A stretch of 64,000 nt of DNA from Brachyhypopomus gauderio (Eukaryota > Chordata > Actinopteri > Gymnotiformes > Hypopomidae), in contig NC_135220.1 of assembly GCF_052324685.1 (NCBI RefSeq), positions 4,075,216-4,139,215 on the forward strand, written 5' to 3'. Every line of letters starts with the position of its first letter. Within the stretch, counting starts at the first letter, position 1. Made by a program: the position numbers and the translations under genes. Below, in pieces: positions 15,237 through 27,590 of the stretch. The notes beneath the pieces were generated by a model that was given only the letters and a program-made list of their open reading frames with translations, was not told the DNA's origin and did not search any database.

Positions 15237-17234
15237 CAGGGGTGTCCAAACTACGGCCCGCGTGGTATTTTAGAAATAAAATGAAAGTTGGCCCGCTATT
15301 ACTAGTTTTAACGCTGGGTGTCGCTGTCTCGTAAAACCAATCTAAAACGCTCCATATCTCCTTTTCCCTCTAACCGTTAGTCTAACGGTTTTCTAGTCTA
15401 ACGCAAAGTGCTCACGACGTGTACATTAATGTTCCTGAGCTTTTGGGTAGACATGGCGGCTCCAAAGAAGCGAAAAATAGACAATGAATGCAGAAGATTT
15501 CAGTCACGTTGGGAAAATGACTATTTTTTCACTGAGTTCAGAGGGAAGTGTGTATGCTTAATTTGTCAGGAAACAGTTTCTGTAATGAAGGAGTATAATG
15601 TTAAGAGACATTATGAAACGAAACATCACTCTTTCGTGGCATGCACTGGTGCTGAACGAGAACAGAAGGTAAAACAACTAGCAGCTAGCCTGTCAGCTCA
15701 ACAAAACCAATTTTTTCGTGCTAACCAAGTGCAAGAAAATGCTACAAGGGCTAGCTACGAGGTAGCTCAACTTATAGCCCAGCGCGGGAAACCCTTTTCA
15801 GAAGGTGACTTTATAAAAGAGTGTCTTGCTAAAGTCGTTGGTATAATGTGCCCAGAAAAGATGCAAGAATTTAACAACGTTACTCTGGCAAGAAATACAG
15901 TTGCCCGACGAGTCGAAGACCTGTCGACCAACTTAAAGCAGCAAGTATCAGGCAAAGCTCGCGCATTTGATTTTTATTCAATCGCGTGTGATGAAAGTAC
16001 TGACCCCACAGACACGGCTCAGCTGTTAATTTTTTTACGAGGGATTGACGATGACTTTAGCATTTCGGAGGAGCTCCTCGATTTAAGGAGCCTCACAGGT
16101 ACAACAACGGGGAAGGACATTTTTGAGGCTGTGTCAGTTGCCATCGAAAATATGAGTCTCCCTTGGGACAAGTTGTGTGGAGTCACCACTGACGGAGCTC
16201 CAGCTATGACGGGCGAGCGAAACGGGATGGCTTCCATGGTATGCAGAAAAGTTTGCGAGGCTGGAGGTGAGGCTGTGAAGTTGCACTGCATTATACATCA
16301 GGAAGCACTCTGCGCCAGAGCCGCCCAACTGGGTAATGTAATGGCTACTGTGGTGAAAACCATCAACCTAATACGATCGAGAGCTCTCAATCACAGAGAA
16401 TTTCGGACATTTCTGTCTGACATTGATGCCGAATATGGTGATGTAATCTATCACACGGATGTGCGCTGGCTCAGTCGCGGCTCTGTTCTGCAGCGGTTCT
16501 TTTCACTGAGATCTGAAATCGACCGATTTTTGAAAGAAAAACAACTTCGCCTTGATGAACTGTGCGAGCCAATGTGGTTAGCAGACCTGGCGTTTTTAGT
16601 TGACCTCACAGGCCAGCTGAACACACTGAATAAAAGCCTGCAGGGGAAAGACGCGCTCGTGTCTCAAATGTATGCACACATGAAGTCATTTGCTGTGAAG
16701 CTCCGTCTTTTCGAGAAGCAAATACGTGACCGTAATACAGCACACTTTCCTGCTTTGGGAGAAATTATCTCCCATTTTCCAAATGCCAATATTCCAGAAA
16801 ACATGGACAAATATGTGACGGTGCTCACATCATTGATCAAAGAATTTAACAAGCGATTTCAAGACTTTGCTGCCATCGAGAAAGACATCCAAGTGTTCTC
16901 AAGCCCTTTCTCTGTTGATGTGGAAGGAGTACAGGAGGAAGTGCAGTTAGAACTTATTGAAATGCAATGTGATGATACTCTGCGCAGTCGCCACCAGAAG
17001 CTCCCACTTCCAGAATTCTACAGCAGCTTGGAAAGGTCCAGATTTCCTCTAATGAGGCGCCACGCCAAAAGAATGATCAGTTTGTTTGGCTCCACATATA
17101 TATGTGAGCAAACATTTTCTCTAATGACACTGAACAAGAACCGATTGAGATCTAGAATAACTGATAGTCACCTCTGCGATGTGCTTCGCATCTCCACAAC
17201 CAGACTAAAGCCTGACTTGACAGCAATTCTGTAA
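15237..17234 (+). mobile_element. hAT element, left end plus full transposase; right end absent
   Basis: The left terminus starts CAGGGGTGTCCAAACTACGG at 15237, inserted in Tc1 sequence. A 216-bp leader precedes an intact transposase ORF. The expected complementary right terminus (present as a separate copy at 260-283) is not found after the ORF. Instead, Tc1-type terminal sequence begins immediately after the stop codon. Confidence 0.75.
15453..17234 (+). CDS. hAT transposase with BED-like zinc finger, intact ORF
   Basis: 593 codons from ATG 15453 (GACATGGCGGCTCC context, MAAPKKRKID) to TAA 17232-17234, without a stop or frameshift. The in-frame opening extends upstream to 15408 but without an ATG before codon 8 of that extension. 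A BED/C2H2-like finger is at C35-x2-C38...H53-x4-H58, behind a basic N-terminus that resembles a nuclear signal. The RNase-H-like catalytic core is recognisable: ACDESTD (about 180), CGVTTDGAPAMTG (about 240) and the C-terminal hAT dimerisation block with FGSTYICEQTFSLM, whose Glu is the usual third acidic residue. The family resembles the hAT transposases from which the GTF2IRD2/ZBED-type host genes arose. An intact frame suggests recent activity or selection; cut-and-paste mobility of this copy is doubtful because the right end is missing. Confidence 0.85.
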   Translation: MAAPKKRKIDNECRRFQSRWENDYFFTEFRGKCVCLICQETVSVMKEYNVKRHYETKHHSFVACTGAEREQKVKQLAASLSAQQNQFFRANQVQENATRASYEVAQLIAQRGKPFSEGDFIKECLAKVVGIMCPEKMQEFNNVTLARNTVARRVEDLSTNLKQQVSGKARAFDFYSIACDESTDPTDTAQLLIFLRGIDDDFSISEELLDLRSLTGTTTGKDIFEAVSVAIENMSLPWDKLCGVTTDGAPAMTGERNGMASMVCRKVCEAGGEAVKLHCIIHQEALCARAAQLGNVMATVVKTINLIRSRALNHREFRTFLSDIDAEYGDVIYHTDVRWLSRGSVLQRFFSLRSEIDRFLKEKQLRLDELCEPMWLADLAFLVDLTGQLNTLNKSLQGKDALVSQMYAHMKSFAVKLRLFEKQIRDRNTAHFPALGEIISHFPNANIPENMDKYVTVLTSLIKEFNKRFQDFAAIEKDIQVFSSPFSVDVEGVQEEVQLELIEMQCDDTLRSRHQKLPLPEFYSSLERSRFPLMRRHAKRMISLFGSTYICEQTFSLMTLNKNRLRSRITDSHLCDVLRISTTRLKPDLTAIL

Positions 17235-17297
17235 ATAGTCATGAAAATAAAGAAAATGCATTGAATGAGAAGGTGTGTCCAAATTTTGGCCTGTACT
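17235..17297. mobile_element. Tc1-like terminal sequence
   Basis: Immediately after the hAT stop codon comes GTCATGAAAATAAAGAAAAT...GGTGTGTCCAAATTTTGGCC...TACTGTA. From knowledge of fish repeats this resembles the terminal segment of a widespread Tc1-like transposon. It also supplies an AATAAA at 17247-17252 directly downstream of the transposase ORF. Confidence 0.5.
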
Positions 17298-20200
17298 GTA
17301 TATGTTGTACATCATTCAGAAACTGCCTACATTTATTTGAAAACAGTGTCATCTGAATTGCCTATAAACCATCAAAAGTAGAGGTCAGACATTTGAAGAT
17401 GTTTGAGTTCACTCAGGGCGATGTGTATCTAATGTTGGCGGTGCTGATGTCGGCTGTGCTGATGCAGGCTGATGTCAGCACCATGGATAGCGTTCCTTTA
17501 GCCAGGAGGGGTAAGGTTAGGGTCACAGTAAGCTAATAAATGTACGTCTGTCTGTAGTTACCCACATAAGATTTAAATCCCCAATGCTTGCCATGAAGCC
17601 AAAAATGGACCCGCCCCTTACTCAATGACAGCACTTGTCTCACTCTACACCATGTCTCACCTCTCGTCTAGCACGTCTTCACACCTGTATTGCAAAGTGT
17701 ATTGAGCCACTGCCCTTCAAGAGACAGGGGACATGTCTCATGTTTGTACAGAGTAAACTCTCCCTTCGTGCATGTACACTGGTCCTTTGCTGCACCTCTT
17801 CAAGGTGCACTTCAAAGATCCCTAGCCACTATAGGGCACTTAAATATTCATCAACACTTATATGCATCTGTAACGCTCTGCAGGTCAAACTAGATTGAGA
17901 CAGATGCATTCACTCAGAGATGTGAGATTTATTATGGGCAAATCCTATATCTGAGTCATGAAAGCGATCTATGGTCATAACTGAACGGCAATCCAACACA
18001 GAAAAAAAACCAAGACTTAAACATGGGCTACACATGACGTCAAACAGAACCATAAAACAGCACTAGAGACAAAACACAGAAACAGTGAACAAACTTACTA
18101 GAACCTTAAACTAACACCAAAGGGATCTTAACAACATGAAATAATACAGAAACACGGATGTGAACTCTTCAACAATCCCTATACACATAAAACAGGATTC
18201 AGGATGGAGTTCACTGTGTTTACTGTGACAGACATAAAAAGAGATAGGAAGGACTAAACAAAAGATTGACAGATGGAGGCGGAGCCAACCATGACAGAAC
18301 TACGCACATAGGCACGAAACTCCAGGACACGCAGACCAAAAGGAAAACCAAAACAAAATCCCACTAAACCAGACTGAAAAAAACAGAATCAAAAGAAAAA
18401 TGGGAGTCATGAAGACACAAAAAGACAGAGAAAACTGGACAAGGCAATAAGCGAGACGAGTATGTGCAGGACTACAGACATATGAACAGGAACAAGTTGA
18501 ATGGACAAACAAGGAACAGAAACCGATTTATAAATCGGAGTAGACACAGGTGCAGGAACAGAGCAAGACACAGGCACAGAAACTGGGACAAATACAAAAC
18601 CTAGAACTGGAGCTGGGAACAAAGGCATGGACCGGGAGAACAAACATGCAAGAACACGACTAACACAAGTCTCCTCCCTGGTGGAGTCCATAACAGTCTG
18701 AAAACCAGGAGATCTATGAAAGCAGCCATACGTGGCAAGCCAAGCGGTCTCCTGGACAGACCCCTCTCGGGCCTCAGGTCCAGGTAAAGGCAGATGGTGG
18801 GCCACAGGAACAGGTGTAGGCTCCAGGCGGGCCTCAGAAACGTGGGCAGGCCCCAGGCAGGCCTTGGAAACAGGAGCAAGAGGTGACCCTTTCCAGGTCA
18901 CAGCAGGAAACAGCATCTTTGCATATTCAGTATATACATTAAAGACAAACAGCCTTGTATGCATTCTGCTGGTGTGTTTTCTCTCTGACAGTGTCTTTAG
19001 TTTCTTGCCTAATGCACTAGCATAAAGTTGTCTTTCTCACGCCATCTGATCTAGGCTACCATGAACCGGTGGCCAGTGTTGTCTGCAAAAACAATACTGG
19101 AATAAGAGCTCATTTGAGTGCACTCAATTTTCATTTCTTAAACATTAGTCTGTAAAACAATATGAAGACTCACTAATCAATAGTGAAGCATCTGAGTTAT
19201 GCCCTCCCATTTGGAGTTATACTCCTCCCATTTAGAGATTTGCCCCTCCCACTGAAGTCCATTTGGATATATCCATCTGGCTATTTACATGATCAATATT
19301 TACATGATAATTTTTTTAGATATAAAAATCTCCACTGTCTCCTTCATCCGTTTTCCCCAACCACAGAGGGCCTCACTGACATGTTCTGTTCATACTGGGG
19401 CACCAGTTCATATTCTCACATCGGGTTTCAGTTAGCATGGTCCCGCTAAGCTGGGTGTCTTTTATTACAGTGGGGCGGGAGCTGGCGTAGATCTACAGGA
19501 TGGTTAGGTGCCTCTGATGTAAGGGACAGTGCAAGACTAAAGCAGAATGAGAGGAATGAGGTCAGGAGGAAATGTGACCCAACCACCCAACCACAGTAGA
19601 TCTCTGTAGCAGCTGTAGGCTCAGCACACACAGGGAATCCTACAACGACCAGGTGGGGTCCTTGGACCAGGTCTAAAGAAGAACCACAGGAATTTGCATT
19701 AATATAGACAGTTTTTAATGTTTAACTATAAAAATAAAAAATACAAAAGTTATAGATAAATAGGATATGTTTGGGTGTTGGTATGCTGTGCATACGTATC
19801 CCATACCAGTTGTAAAAACTCATCAAGAAAGATTCAACTCATTGTCAAATCTAAAACTGTACACATACATTTTGCCCTATTAACCCATGGCAGGAGAAGG
19901 TAACTGATATGACCTCTAGATTGCATCTGTATCAGCTGTCCTGTGGGTCATCACAGAAGGAATGGGGTAGAATTACAAGCAGTAAGTAATCACATTGGCA
20001 GCCCACTTAAAGCTGACATTCAGCGCGCTCCCCTCGCAGGCCAGGTTATGAGTCAGTACCCACCCAGTGAGGCTGTCCAACCAAAATGCTGTCTGAGTTC
20101 ATACAGACTTCACGTATGACGCCAAATCAAGTTGAACGCTGTCCAGATCGTCACTCTAAGCTTTGTTAACAGAGGCATACATCCACTGTTCTCAGTGTGT

Positions 20201-20629
20201 GAAGCAACCATATAATCTTATCTTTTCTGTCTCTGTGACTTTCTCTCACTCTCTGTCTATGTTCAAATGTAGACCTAATTTTCATTACATAACCATGTGA
20301 GATATGGCCTTCTCTTCTACATACTGGCTTTATTACTGTTGGCTATATTACTATCTCCACCTCAGACAAAATGTATTATAAGTAGAATACCTCTGGTTGT
20401 TGTTGACAGGTCTGCATATTCTGACACTAATCTCACCACTGCATCACCACTGTCTGCAGCATATACAGACACACAAACACAAACATGCACAGACTCACAC
20501 ACACACCTCTGTAATCTCACAGTCCTCTCTCTCTTATAAATACATACATATACACACTCACACTTTTACGAAGGCAAATTATGCTCTCTGCAGACCATGC
20601 CTGAAAGAACATTAATAGAAAAGCTCTTA
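17298..20629. other. Repeat-derived intergenic block; no gene supported
   Basis: Contains GCTGATG(T/C)(C/A)GGCT repeats near 17430-17480, A-rich sequence around 18000-18180 and a low-complexity region (18407-18964) whose minus-strand ORF is Pro/Val/Ser-biased without recognisable domains. No exons with conserved protein content were seen. Near 19190-19260 the plus strand repeats TCCCATTTGGAG/TCCCATTTAGAG-like motifs. Confidence 0.4.
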
Positions 20630-22372
20630 TTTACATTTACATTTACATTTACGGCATTTAGCAGACGCTCTTATCCAGAGCGACTTACAAAGTGATTTGC
20701 TTCTGATCACAGAATACATCCTAGGTAATAGTACGGATAGACCAGAATTCAAGACACCATTGAGTCAGACTACTACTAAATTACAGGAGCCAATATCATT
20801 ACCTAGTGTTTTGCAAGTTAGACGTTTGCCAAGAAGCACAAATAACCATAGACAGACATACAATTTAAGAACAATGGCAAGTTGTATCAGCTGAGTTGTG
20901 CTCTGGTAAGAACTCAACAAACAGGTGAGTCTTCAGTCTACACTTGAAGATAGCAATAGACTCTGCAGTCCTAGCAGCTAAGATCGTTCCACCATCTTGG
21001 AGCCAGGATGGAGAATAGTCTGGAGCTTTGTCTTCCATGAGACTTTATACATGGAGTTTCGAGTCGAGCCAAGCTTGAGGTTCTGAGTGTTCGCTGTACA
21101 GATCGGCTTTTTACCATGGACATCATGTAGGGAGGGGGCCAGTCCATTTTTGGCTTTGTAAGCAAGCATCAAGGTTTTATATCTGATGCGTGCCGCTACT
21201 GGAAGCCAGTAAAGAGAGCGTAGCAGACGAGTTACATGTGAGATCTTGGGTAGATTGAAGACCAGTCGTGCTGCAGCATTCTGAATTAGTTGTAGAGGTC
21301 TGATGACCCGTAGAGGAAGACCTGCAAGTAGAGAATAGCAGTAGTCCAGCTTAGAGATGACTAGAGACTGCACAAGCACTTGAGTAGCTTCCTGTGTAAG
21401 GAAGGGTCGTATTCTCTGTATGTTGCAGAGGAGAAATCTGCAGGATCTGGTCAGCTTTGAAACATGTATTGAGAAGGACAACTCGTTGTCCAACGTTACA
21501 CCCAGGCTTCGAGTGGTTTCTGATGGTGTTAACAAGATGTTCTCAAAGGAGACTGTAAGGTCATTGTGTGGGTTTGGGGTTCCTGGAATGTACAGAAGCT
21601 CAGTTTTGCTAGGGTTGAGCTTCAAGTGGTGAGTAGTCATCCATGAAGCAATATCTGTCAAGCATGCTGAGATACGCCTAGAGACCTGGGTTTCAGAATG
21701 AGGGAAGGAAAGAATTAGCTGGGTGTCATCAGCATAGCAATGATAATAGAAGCCATGAGACAAAATAATGTCACCAAGGGAACGAGTATATAAAGAGAAG
21801 AGAAGAGGGCCTAGGACTAAGCCTTGGGGGACTCCAGTGGAAAGTTTACATGGATTGGATGTAGATCCTCTCCATGTTACCTGATAGGAACGGTCTTCAA
21901 GATATGACTGGAACCATTTCCAAGCAGAGCCAGTCACACCGAGGCACACCGTGTCAAAGGCTGCAGAAAGATCTAGAAGAATTAAAACTGATGATAGCTA
22001 ATTAGCCTTGGCAGCATGGAGCTTCTCGGTCACTGCTTTGAGGGCAGTTTCTGTTGAGTGCGCCCATTTGAAGCCAGACTGATTAGGATCATGGAGTTGG
22101 TTCTGGGTGAGGAAGAGAGATAATTGGTCATAGACTGCTCGCTTGAGAGTTTTTGATAGAAAAGAAAGAAGTGATACCGGTCTGTAGTTGTTCATGTCAG
22201 AGGTGTCAAGTGTTGCTTTTTTCAGGATTGGTACCACCCTTGCCATCTTGAACACGGTAGGCACATGACCCGAAACTAAGGAGTTGTTGATGATTGCCGA
22301 GATGAACGGAAGAAGTTCTATTTTTGGAGAACTCACCCACACACCATAAACTATTATAAAATCACACAACAT
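20630..22372 (-). mobile_element. L2-like LINE, 5'-truncated, RT with one premature stop
   Basis: On the minus strand the RT domain reads from about 22370 (VFKMARVVPILKK, NNYRPVSLLSFLSKTLKR) through [29 protein letters not shown] and [16 protein letters not shown] to the C-terminal [16 protein letters not shown] and [11 protein letters not shown]. The two open segments (22372-21998 and 21949-20978) are in the same frame, separated only by a TAG just after AAKAN. The 3' end carries GGCATTTAGCAGACGCTCTT and CCAGAGCGACTTAC, a hallmark of this teleost LINE tail, and finishes in three GTAAAT repeats (plus strand 20631-20650). The 5' part with endonuclease is missing. Confidence 0.85.
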
Positions 22373-23015
22373 CCAGCTATGAGCAAACTGACATTTCCGC
22401 TCTCTGGGTTAAAAAGACTCGGTTTATAAGATTCTAAAATGTGACCTTTCAGTTTCTCTGTGAGACAATTGTCTAATCTTCAGTGTAAATTCTTTATGTT
22501 TAGACACAGGTTACTATATAGAGGTTTTCTTGTAATAATCAAAATTTCATGCCCCTAAATTGTAAGTGCATTTTGCATTTCCATATTGATGTTCAGATAA
22601 TCGCATGTACAAGTTAATACAACGTCAACAATTACAACAATTATACAATGGACTACTATAACAGGTCTTATGAGCATGCGAATAATCTTAATTAACTAAT
22701 TAATTGGATTATTGTATAAACTGTCTGGCAAACTTAAGGAAACTAAAATCACAATTAGCACAAGGTTTTAAAAACAGCTGTTTTAACTAATGATTTAGCT
22801 TTTCCAAGCAAAGGAAATGTCTCCCCTTTTGGTCCCCTGGGGATATATGTTATACTTTGCAGTAAAATGTGTGAAGTGCCTGATTATTAAAAGTAAGATG
22901 TACTACATTTCTGGTTAGTCCCTCCCCTGGAACGATGAATATCTGTAAAAGGTGCAGAAATATGTACAATCACCTAACTAGAAAGACTAAAAAGGAAAAT
23001 AAGAAAAGTGCCTGG
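22373..23015. other. AT-rich spacer, no feature seen
   Basis: No ORF with protein-like content, no terminal repeats. Short AATTAA palindromic stretches occur near 22690. Confidence 0.4.
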
Positions 23016-23295
23016 AAATCACTGGATGAAACAGTCCTGGAGGTCACTGGATGAAACAGTCCTGGAGGTCACTGGATGACACAGTCCTGGAGGTCACTGG
23101 ATGAAACAGTCCTGGAGGTCACTGGATGACACAGTCCTGGAGATCATGGATGATGCTGCCCTGGAGATCATGGATGATGCCGCCCTGGAGATCATGGATG
23201 ATGCCGCCCTGGAGATCATGGATGATGCCGCCTTGGAGATCACTGGATGATGCAGACCAAGAGGTCACTGGATGATGCAGCCCTGGAGATCACTA
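23016..23295. repeat. 24-26-bp minisatellite
   Basis: About eleven units in two subtypes: GAGGTCACTGGATGAAACAG-TCCTG in the first half and GAGATCATGGATGATGCCGC-CCTG in the second. The gradual change of the unit along the array shows local homogenisation. Confidence 0.9.
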
Positions 23296-23766
23296 CTGTA
23301 GACCACCCAAACCTTCCAACAGCAAGACCCAGATTTAAGTCATTTGTCAGGTGACCATCAAAGTGGTTCCTAGATCCATTGTTAAGTACATTTCAAACGA
23401 TACCCATGAGATGCAGAACAGATATTGCCACTGTTCAATGAATCATTCACCCAGAAATAATGTAATAAATTTGAGGGTAGGATGCACTTATGACCAAAAG
23501 AGGGTGCTGTTTGTCAACAACATAGTACCTGCCATGCAGTTGTTTGAGTAGTCTAGTATATATATAACATTTGGGATGACTTAAGAATAATTTGTTCAAA
23601 GACTGAAAGATGATTCATACAGCATTTTGTAACATTTGGAATTTACATGTTGTAAATGTGTGTAAGTGGAAAAACACAGATATAGATAGAACTTTGATAG
23701 ATTTATACCTATGTTCGTATGGTCCTGTTCACCATCACCTGAAGTAAGCTTAAAGAAGAACATTAT

Positions 23767-23772
23767 TTTATT
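23767..23772 (-). terminator. Possible poly(A) signal for the MGAT4-family gene
   Basis: TTTATT on the plus strand is AATAAA on the minus strand, about 355 nt downstream of the TAA of the GT54 gene. No other strong candidate is nearer; weak evidence. Confidence 0.35.
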
Positions 23773-24126
23773 TGGTCCACTGAATGCAAAATGAAATTTT
23801 CTATTACAAATATTACAAGTTGTAATGTAGATCAAATTAAATAACTGTACAACTTGATCTCAAAATGCATAGAAAGTTGAACTAGCCCCATCCAGAATGA
23901 GGAAGCACTAGAGATGACGGGGACATAGGCCAGAATGCAAAACCTTCCTTCACCATGGCAACATTGCACTCTGTTGGACCCGTGGCTAGCGTTTATGGCT
24001 TTAGCGTTATCAGTTGCTCTGGAACAGCACAAAGTTTTGTTTCATGGTTCTGTATAACTGCCTCCTCTGTAGAGCCGTGTATCAGCCCACGCTACAATTC
24101 CTGATGGAACAGACCAGACCTCATGA

Positions 24127-26828
24127 TTAGCCAGCTTCATTCTCGCTTTTGCTAACAGTCCAGACCTGGATGGTCTTTATGATAACCCAGCTCGACTGAC
24201 TGGCTGTGACTCGGATGTTCAAGCACAGCACGGGGCTCTTCACTGTCAGATGGATGTCCAGCTTCTCAAACTGTCCGTCCTGTAGAGATCCCAGCACGTG
24301 ACTTCCTGTGCACTTCGTACCAGCTGATGTCTTCATCAACGACTCTCCCAGTTCTACATCTCCAGAGACCAACAGATCCTTTCCATTTTTCCCAGTCTGA
24401 ATCAGGATATGGGAAATGACCACTGGTTCATGAAAAGCTATAAGGAAGAAGTTCCCCTTTACGATAGGGGATTTACCCCAGAAATAGTATGCTCCTTGGC
24501 CATATGCTTGCTGTGGACCATACTCATTATAACTCACGATGTCTGTGTAAACATCAGCTGGAGGGTTATGAGCAGGATCTGCGTTGAAGTCCTCGTCCTT
24601 CAGTCGGTTGTAGATGTTCCTGAATGAGGAGTAGGTTCCCATGTGCTGGAAGAGAGAAGGTTGAAAGCGGATCGGCTTGTTCTGCATAAGTAGTGTGCGA
24701 AAATGTGTCAGGAGGAAGTCGCACGGCATCTCCTGGTAGAAGAGGTAGAGGAACTGTCCCAGATGGAGAAGGTCTCTGGACTGGTAGAGCTTCCCGATGT
24801 AACCTAGCTTGGAAAACTCAAGGGTGATCCACGTAGAAGACTGAAGAGAACGGATGTGGCCCTGTATTGTGGAGAGGAACCCCTTGGAGCAGCTCACATC
24901 GTCCTCCAGCATGAGGTAGTACTGAGAAATGTTGGCACTGAACTGCACCAGGTAGGCGTAGTCCACATTCTGCTTGGAGCGAAAGGTCACTCGGTCTGGA
25001 GGATCGTTGAAGTTCCTCTTGAGGCCTGTGAGAGGGGGGTAGATCTCCTCATCCACATGGATGACCAGTAGTTGCCCCTGGGACAACCTGGCAGAGAACC
25101 TCTCTATGATGCTCCCAAGAGTCTCCTGGACAAAGTTTAGGTCAAAGTCAGCCAGGAGCACGACCACCACCATATCAGCCAGCTCCTTCTCTGAAGACTG
25201 ACTGAAGATGGAATGCAGGGTGGACAAAAGATAATTTTCTTTCGTCCTCTTGACAGATGAGAGACCGACAGTAAGGTACTCTAGAAAACAACCAAACCAT
25301 TAAACTATTAAATCCACATTACAGGAAATAAAATTATATGACCTTTAATCTCTCTGGAGATATTCTTTTCTCTGTAAATTTGCATACTGTTGTACACATA
25401 TTGTTACAGTATTTCTATTGGCAAAGCATAAGTAAGAGATGTGACCTAGACTGAGTTTATGAGTTTTCTATTCCATTCTTGTATCTTTTGTGTGTGTGAG
25501 ACACTGGGCCGCTGATCTCCTGACAGAGCCCTGTTTGGTCACCTCAGAAGAGCCGGTGGGGCTTCTACGTCTCAGAGTACTCACTCTGTTTCTGTGGGGG
25601 GGCTCCAGCCAGCAGGCGGACGGAGGCGCGGGACAGAGAGCCCGGGGACCACCACCCAGAGTTCTCCATCCACCTCCTCGACTCCTGAAGCAGACACGGG
25701 GGTAGAACATAGACTTGTGAGTCACCGTGTAACAACGGCATCATGACTGACCTTGGACGCTTAACATCTGCCTTGACAACATCGTTTAGAAATGATTGAA
25801 AACAAATATAAACTTCATCCTACATCAGGTTTTGTGTACCACACACTGCTCCAGAACACAATACCACTTCCTGATCTCAGACTTTACTAGTGTGAGGTGC
25901 ACTGATGGATTCTGCCATGCATGGAGATCTGAACTATTTATTTTTCTGCAACAAAATGTTTTTAGCTCATAATACTAATACTCATAATACTGTAATATAT
26001 AATATTACATTATTATAGATCTTGAAATATACAGAGAAATACATAGCAGAAGTAATCATCTATTCATAAAACATTTATTTTATTCTCAACAGAGAGATGT
26101 ACATTGGCTGGAAAAAGGAAGTGTAAGTGGGGCTCATCAGTGCATGTTTTTCTAGACAAGTCATTACTGACACTACACACTGTTACACTAGACAAGACTG
26201 TCATTACAGACACTTTACACACTGTTACACTAGACAAGACAGTCATTACAGACACTTTACACCTTGTTACACTAGACAAGACTGTAATTACAGACACTTT
26301 ACACCCTGTTACACTAGACGAGACTGTCATTACAGACACTTTACACACTGTTACACTATACAAACTATACAAGACTGTCATTATAGACATTTTACACACT
26401 GTTACATTAGACAAGACTGTCATTACAGACACTTTACACCCTGTTACACTAGACAAGACTGTCATTACAGACACTTTACACACTGTTACACTAGACAATA
26501 CTGTTATTATAGACATTTTACATACTGTTACATTGGACAAGACTGTCATTACAGACACTTTACACCCTGTTACACTAGACAAGACAGTCATTACAGACAC
26601 TTTACACCCTGTTACACTAGACAAGTCTGTCATTACAGGCACTTTACACACTGTTACACTAGACAAGACAGTCATTACAAGCACCTTACACAAATGGGCA
26701 ACAGTGCGTTAAGGTGTCTGATTTCACTGGCTTCCATAGAACATTATCTCTGCATGCAAATGCATGTATGTGGGGGAGCGCATGTCTGTGTGCAAGTATA
26801 TGCATGTCTAGGTGTGTGTGTGTGTGTG

Positions 26829-26887
<59 letters not shown>

Positions 26888-27501
26888 GGCCGGCCTTTCC
26901 ATTAGGCAATATAGGCAAAGGCTAGGAGCGTCTGTCCAGGGGGCACTCGTGTGCATGCATTTTTTTATTTTATTTTACAAATGAACAATAAATATGAAAA
27001 CAAGCAAAGTCCACATAATCATAACTTCATTGTTTAATAATATTAGTCAAATTAATAATTATTACAATAACAACACACAACACACATCACCAGCCTTCTA
27101 TCGTCTCTTTTGTATTTTTTGTATTTGGCAAAAGCTCCAATTAAAGTGGCAACTGAGTCGGGACTTTTCTAGCACCTGCTAAAGTGTAATTGAAGGGTGC
27201 TTCGTTTTAATATGAGAATGCATGTTTGATGTGTTTCCATCTTTGGTGGCGCAGATCTTACACACTGACTCGTATAGGTTTGCTGACTCATCCTTTTTAT
27301 TTGAAACAAATCCAAAATGCTGCCAATCTGTAGCAGTGGTGTTTTTCTTTTAAACCAGCTCGCTTGACTCACAACTAACACTCGTCATTGTCGCTTTTTC
27401 CGTTGCGTCACGTCATGTGGTTAATATACTGCCACAATTTTACAATACTGTCATCATACTGCCCAATCCTAGTAGGTGCTATTATTAGCTTAGCTCAGCA
27501 A

Positions 27502-27590
<89 letters not shown>

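Noticed and set aside
18407-18964. 185-codon minus-strand ORF
   Set aside because: Low-complexity Val/Pro/Ser repetition (PVSVPVS type), no conserved motif, surrounded by repeat-derived sequence.
26104-26984. ORFs of 202-285 codons on both strands
   Set aside because: They arise from the 42-bp tandem repeat plus a TG tract; open frames on both strands are a consequence of the unit length.
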